Of a stretch of DNA of 64,000 nucleotides, positions 60,771-64,000 are shown piece after piece (position 1 is the stretch's first letter; every line of letters begins with the position of its first letter). Source of the DNA: Rhizobium terrae. Its GTDB lineage: Bacteria; Pseudomonadota; Alphaproteobacteria; Rhizobiales; Rhizobiaceae. The translations under genes were made by a program, and so were the position numbers. Location: assembly GCF_003425685.1 (NCBI RefSeq), contig NZ_QJKM01000017.1:44224-108223 (forward strand). Direction: 5' to 3'. The notes under the pieces were generated by a model. It was not told the origin of the DNA and ran no database searches. It saw only the letters and a program-made list of their open reading frames with translations.

Positions 60771-62399
60771 TTAGAGGATCGCCACGCAAGCGGTGACGCA
60801 CTGCTTGCCAACGCACCCGTAGCTCAGCTGGATAGAGCACCAGACTACGAATCTGGGGGTCAGGAGTTCGAATCTCTTCGGGTGCGCCATTCCCTTTTTT
60901 TCACCAAAAATCTGTCCTAACACCTTGAACGGCAACGATAAATTTGCAGTTCTAAGTCCTTCAATCCGGTCGTACTTCAATCGCTCCGTAAATGCGAGTT
61001 TCAGGACCATCTTACGGTCTTCCAGTCGCCCCGAACGCCATAGATTCCAAGGGCTTGCAAGGAACGCCATCGCAATTCTAACTGAATCGTCGAAGGTGCT
61101 TTTAGGTTTGCCCATATCGGCGATGCGTTCCTGGATCAGAGCCTTCTCCTGTTCCAGTTTCTCAATCTGATTCTCATAGGCCGAGATCACCGCCGGGACG
61201 CTGGTTCCGACAATCCGATCCAGGAACTGGGCAACCTGCTTATCGATCTTTACCAGTTCGGAGGACAGAGCCTTGGCCTGCACCTTGGTCTGGCCCAGGC
61301 GGTGATCCCACAATTCCCGAAACATCGATTGCGCGACGGTGAACAGCTTCTCGGTTGGCTGGACGGTCTGGAGCATCGCTTCAAACGCACCTTCGATTTT
61401 TTCCCGGCGGATCGATTTGCCGTAATGAGAGCAGCCACGTTTGCAGCAATGGTAGTACGCATATTTGGCGTACATGCCGGATGACCAACAAGCCGTCAGC
61501 GGATTTTCGCATTCAGCGCAGACAACGAACCCGCGTAGCGGGAAGTCGTCATTCAGGTTCCGTTGCCGGTTGGCGTATGCGCCGTCGTTAAGGCGGTCCT
61601 GGACGCGCTGAAAGGTCTGGACGCTCACAAGTGGCTCATGCTGCCCGATCCTGCGTGTGACGCCCCAGTTGGGCGCTTCGACAAAGCCCGCATAAACGGG
61701 GTTGGTTAGAAGGCGCGTGACCCGCATGTTCATAATGGCTCCAGCGCCGTCATGGGGGAAGAGAGGATTGGCTTGCAGATACCGCAAGACATCCGCCTGC
61801 GTCTCGAACCGGCGCATCGCGTAGCCTTCAAGTGCTTCCTGTACGATCGCAGCCACGGGCTCGTCACGGACGAGCATTTTGCCCCGACCCGAAACACTCT
61901 GATAGCGGTAGCCCGCCGGTGCCTGAAATACGAAGTACCCGTTCTGAAGTCGCGCCTTCATCCGATTTTTGGTTTGCTCCCCATTTTTCTGGCGAGCGTG
62001 CTGGGACACGCTCGCGAGCAGGTGCTCAACGAGCATGGCGTCTGAATCGTCGCCGAATTCGACCGTGGGAGATTCAAGTCGTGCTCCAGCCTTCGCGATC
62101 AAACCGCGAAGCTCCAGGTGAGCCTGGAGCCCTCTTGCAAGCCTGCTTACGTCGTCGATGATGATTACGACTTCGCTCTTCTGCTTTTTCGCGACGCTCA
62201 GCATCTTCATCATGCCAGGGCGATCTACGCGACTGCCGGAAACATCATCCGTAAAAACCTCGTCATGCACAGCATACCCTTTAGACCGCGCAAATTCTCG
62301 GCACCGGGTCTCCTGGCTTTTTAAACCATCCCCGACTTTCGTCTGTTTGATGCTGCTGACCCTTCCGTACAAAAGGGCAAGTGTCTGGCCTGTTTTCAT
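60771..62399 (-). CDS. Large serine recombinase (site-specific integrase)
   Basis: 542 residues. Resolvase-type catalytic domain (about 6-150) with nucleophile S15 in YGRVSS and the IIDDVSRLARG helix; a recombinase domain (about 175-275); a zinc ribbon with C-x2-C in CAECENPL and a second cysteine group in YHCCKRGC (about 300-330); then a coiled coil (about 370-430). The last ~37 codons run from MAHPKRFELL into the antisense of tRNA-Arg and stop upstream of it, so the native C terminus in the excised form may differ. Start ATG has GAGG upstream. Confidence 0.92.
   Translation of the reverse strand: MKTGQTLALLYGRVSSIKQTKVGDGLKSQETRCREFARSKGYAVHDEVFTDDVSGSRVDRPGMMKMLSVAKKQKSEVVIIIDDVSRLARGLQAHLELRGLIAKAGARLESPTVEFGDDSDAMLVEHLLASVSQHARQKNGEQTKNRMKARLQNGYFVFQAPAGYRYQSVSGRGKMLVRDEPVAAIVQEALEGYAMRRFETQADVLRYLQANPLFPHDGAGAIMNMRVTRLLTNPVYAGFVEAPNWGVTRRIGQHEPLVSVQTFQRVQDRLNDGAYANRQRNLNDDFPLRGFVVCAECENPLTACWSSGMYAKYAYYHCCKRGCSHYGKSIRREKIEGAFEAMLQTVQPTEKLFTVAQSMFRELWDHRLGQTKVQAKALSSELVKIDKQVAQFLDRIVGTSVPAVISAYENQIEKLEQEKALIQERIADMGKPKSTFDDSVRIAMAFLASPWNLWRSGRLEDRKMVLKLAFTERLKYDRIEGLRTANLSLPFKVLGQIFGEKKGMAHPKRFELLTPRFVVWCSIQLSYGCVGKQCVTACVAIL
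60813..60889 (+). tRNA. tRNA-Arg (anticodon ACG)
   Basis: 77 bases including an encoded CCA. The acceptor stem is GCACCCG / CGGGTGC with discriminator G, the D arm is GCTC...GAGC, the anticodon stem CCAGA/TCTGG holds loop CTACGAA (anticodon ACG), and the T arm contains GTTCGAAT. It reads CGN arginine codons after A34-to-I editing. A T-run follows the CCA. Foreign-looking DNA begins right at its 3' end, so it is the insertion target of the adjacent element. Confidence 0.97.
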
Positions 62400-62402
62400 C
62401 TG

Positions 62403-62678
62403 CTACCTCTCAATCTTAGAGGCCGATTCTACATCGACCGGAGGAGCAGGGGGCTCTATCTCAACGCAATCGAAAATCTGCCCACAGAGATCATAAGTAA
62501 AGCCCAGTTCGACCATGCCGCTCATGATGGACCAGATGATCGAAAGCATCTCGTCCTTCTGCTCGTCCGTCATATCAAAATCGGCTAATTCGCCACGATA
62601 ACGCTCGTGGTCCAGAGCCAGTGCCGGAACGCCAACCAGTTCGGGCTGGGGGATGGCAGGGGTTTTAAAATTATCCAT
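62403..62678 (-). CDS. Small acidic protein encoded directly upstream of the serine recombinase
   Basis: 91 residues from the ATG at 62678, which has AAGGAG 6 bases upstream; the ATG at 62684 is too close to that site. Core: DFDMTDEQKDEMLSIIWSIM followed by a hydrophobic VELGFTYDLCGQIFD stretch; Pro-rich ends. It stops 3 bases before the recombinase start, so both are co-transcribed. I recall similar small proteins beside serine recombinases of alphaproteobacterial elements. A recombination directionality or accessory role is a reasonable inference, not shown. Confidence 0.65.
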   Translation of the reverse strand: MDNFKTPAIPQPELVGVPALALDHERYRGELADFDMTDEQKDEMLSIIWSIMSGMVELGFTYDLCGQIFDCVEIEPPAPPVDVESASKIER

Positions 62679-62924
62679 CGGCATCTCCTTTCCGTCCGCC
62701 TAATTCCAAGCGAAACATCATATAGAACAAATCAAGAACAATCAAGGAATAAAGTCCTATTAAGAAGTAGAGTTTTTCCACTTCTTTCGGAAACTTAGGG
62801 CGTTGCTTTGTTCGTGACTTATGAAAATCTGCGGCATAAGCCGCGCAATGCAAAGAGCGATTCTCGCGATTTAATCACTTTCGGAAGCAAGGCGGAGAAA
62901 GCGCGTAGCTAACTTGTTGAATTT

Positions 62925-63698
62925 GTGAGGAGGTGGGTTATACCAAAATCTTCGCCTGGTCGTACCCTCGAAGAACTCGCCGCGACACGTAGCACCCTGG
63001 TGCAAAGCGCGAAATTCACCGAGCTTGCCGCCTACAAGGTCGTAGCCGCATTCTGCATGTCTTTTTCCATCGAGATTGCCTCCGAGCGTTCGGGCCTGTC
63101 GTGGAAGACCACTAAAGCCCTGTACGTCGATCTGCGAGAACGTCTGTTCCATCCGCACTTCAACCGATGGCACCGATTGAACGCCCATGCCGATTTCGAA
63201 AGCTTTCGTTTCCTTATGGAGGATGTGGTTCGTTATTTTTACGTCCTGGGAAAGTGCGCGGAGAAGAAGGCATGTCATCGAAACTACGCGCTGGGCAACA
63301 GAGCGAACAGGGTCTGCCGTAGTTGCCCGCTCCTAGAAAACCTCGATCCTGGAGATGTCGATGGCGCGGTCGCAAGCCTTCATCGCGTGCAGGATTTTTA
63401 CAAAATGCTCGACTGGCGTGCGGAAAACGACGAAATCCATGGGCAGGTGATGATGAAAAGAACCTATCACCATGGCATCCACCACATCGCGTACAGCCAG
63501 ACAAAGTTTGCCAAAAGCGGATTTCCGAGTGCCAGTGACGATGGGTATCTTTCTGTAGCAGCCCTGTTTCAAATGATGATCGGTAGCCTCTCCCGATATC
63601 CGCTCAGATCACAAGCTGAACCGGAACCATGGGGCACACCGCTGCCCGTGGAGCCGATCCATCCCGAGGTCATGAGGTATCTTTTTTTTGACCAATGA
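62925..63698 (+). CDS. Unrecognised element-encoded protein with HTH-like and cysteine-rich segments
   Basis: 257 residues; no family recognised. About 28-73 is helical with an HTH-like SERSGLSWKTTKALYVDLRE. From about 109 come C-x5-C (CAEKKAC) and C-x2-C (CRSCP), possibly a zinc site, then a His-rich patch (TYHHGIHHIAY, about 183-193). The start is unclear: the GTG at 62925 has no ribosome binding site, while AGGAGG at 62928-62933 lies inside the frame, 6 bases before an ATA codon. It is divergent from the recombinase operon. A regulator or IS1595-like transposase relative is conceivable. Confidence 0.6.
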   Translation: MRRWVIPKSSPGRTLEELAATRSTLVQSAKFTELAAYKVVAAFCMSFSIEIASERSGLSWKTTKALYVDLRERLFHPHFNRWHRLNAHADFESFRFLMEDVVRYFYVLGKCAEKKACHRNYALGNRANRVCRSCPLLENLDPGDVDGAVASLHRVQDFYKMLDWRAENDEIHGQVMMKRTYHHGIHHIAYSQTKFAKSGFPSASDDGYLSVAALFQMMIGSLSRYPLRSQAEPEPWGTPLPVEPIHPEVMRYLFFDQ

Positions 63699-63787
63699 GG
63701 AGTTTGGCGCAACCTATGTGTGTACATACTTACATAAAATAACTATAAAAAAGAATAGATTATGGGAATCATGGTTAGAGGGCCTCT

Positions 63788-63889
63788 ATGATAGAACAAG
63801 TCATTTCCTTCCCGCTGCCGAAGCCTTGGAGCAACCAAACATTCAGTCGCGAGCGAATTGGAGAGATCAATTTCCTAGCAGGCTGTTGA
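63788..63889 (+). pseudogene. Short N-terminal gene fragment cut off at an IS-like junction
   Basis: ATG with AGAGG upstream opens 33 sensible residues (MIEQVISFPLPKPWSNQ, then TFSRERIGE) and ends in TGA within CAGGCTGTTGAAGAAG, a sequence resembling the termini of some insertion sequences. It may be the start of a gene interrupted there. Low confidence; a chance frame is possible. Confidence 0.25.
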
Positions 63890-64000
63890 AGAAGTCTCTC
63901 GTTTAGCCTTGAGGACGGCCTCGTCGCCGTTGTGATAGGCGAAAGTGATCTCGATTGCGCCGTCGTCGAGCAATTCGGCGTGACCGTCGCCGGCGACCTC
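63875..64000 (-). CDS. C-terminal end of a gene entering from the right edge
   Basis: On the minus strand the frame is open from the right edge to a TAG at 63875-63877, giving 41 residues: HAELLDDGAIEITFAY, HNGDEAVLKAKRET and a final SSTAC. Codon use is strongly biased and GC-rich up to the end, unlike the flanking AT-rich DNA. The HNGDEAVLKAKR tail looks like a conserved protein end, but I cannot name the family. The last codons overlap the IS-like motif. Confidence 0.55.
   Translation of the reverse strand, partial: EVAGDGHAELLDDGAIEITFAYHNGDEAVLKAKRETSSTAC

Larger units (their letters stand above)
60890..64000. mobile_element. Left end of an integrated element at tRNA-Arg (continues beyond the window)
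   Basis: Right behind the tRNA 3' end the base composition becomes more AT-rich and housekeeping genes stop. The first gene is a large serine recombinase facing the tRNA, then its small partner gene, an unrecognised gene on the other strand and a disrupted edge. The tRNA 3' half is the probable attachment core. I found no second copy of it before 64000, so the right boundary is outside. Whether it is an ICE, prophage or defective island cannot be told. Confidence 0.75.

Noticed and set aside
62671..62853. 60-codon frame with a hydrophobic stretch upstream of the small recombinase partner
   Set aside because: TTG start without a ribosome binding site, and it overlaps the start region of the next gene; more likely promoter DNA, though a small membrane protein is not excluded.
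63688..63906. 72-codon frame after the 257-residue island protein
   Set aside because: TTG start after a T-run, no ribosome binding site, and its end runs through the IS-like motif; probably chance.
1..64000. CRISPR array
   Set aside because: No regularly spaced repeat series of the right length is visible anywhere in the window.

Overview
The window is a stretch of alphaproteobacterial core chromosome, almost certainly from the Rhizobiaceae (Rhizobium/Agrobacterium/Sinorhizobium group). The protein families and the gene order olsB-tme-mutS-glnD-murJ, tsaB-rimI-fur-plsC-miaB-phoH-ybeY-corC-lnt-praR-metK and rpmH-rnpA-yidC-engB-argB point there. DNA is GC-rich with strong codon bias until about 60.9 kb, where visibly more AT-rich DNA starts just behind a tRNA gene.

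Layout. 0-6.3 kb: end of a LapA-domain gene, a CoxG-like gene, an operon of two RNA methyltransferases plus lspA, a hybrid histidine kinase, and the ornithine-lipid gene olsB with a candidate Pho box. 6.3-7.0 kb: a Phd/VapC toxin-antitoxin locus whose toxin is frameshifted. 7.0-18.1 kb: tme, mutS, a membrane-anchored AraC regulator, glnD and murJ. 18.1-21.5 kb: an M15-type peptidase, a 0.68 kb gene-free stretch rich in hairpins, a glyoxalase-fold gene, trpS and uspA. 21.6-30.8 kb: nfuA and a long co-directional block of translation, RNA-maturation and envelope genes. 30.9-35.5 kb: praR, metK, trmB, the hsp20/DUF1150 pair and a nucleoside hydrolase. 35.5-50.9 kb: a Cache chemoreceptor, rbsK, rmuC, def-fmt-truA, dapD-dapE plus a membrane protein, a LOG-family protein, an EF-hand protein, a HAD nucleotidase, a DMT transporter, a PEP-mutase-family enzyme and argB. 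51.0-53.1 kb: an ECF sigma / anti-sigma / fasciclin unit lying between argB and engB. 53.2-56.5 kb: engB, yidC, rnpA, rpmH. 57.0-60.7 kb: a second chemoreceptor and a sensor kinase.

60.8-64.0 kb: tRNA-Arg(ACG), followed immediately by the left end of an integrated element. It carries a large serine recombinase whose reading frame continues into the antisense of the tRNA, a 91-residue partner gene directly upstream of it, an unrecognised 257-residue protein on the other strand, and an interrupted, IS-like right edge. The element runs out of the window.

Most of the window is housekeeping. The parts deserving a second look are the SigK/RskA/fasciclin-like module, the recombinase-tRNA junction and its small partner gene, the structured non-coding stretch near 19 kb, the broken toxin with its repeat operator, and the putative Pho box in front of olsB. 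All calls come from reading the sequence; no database search was run.
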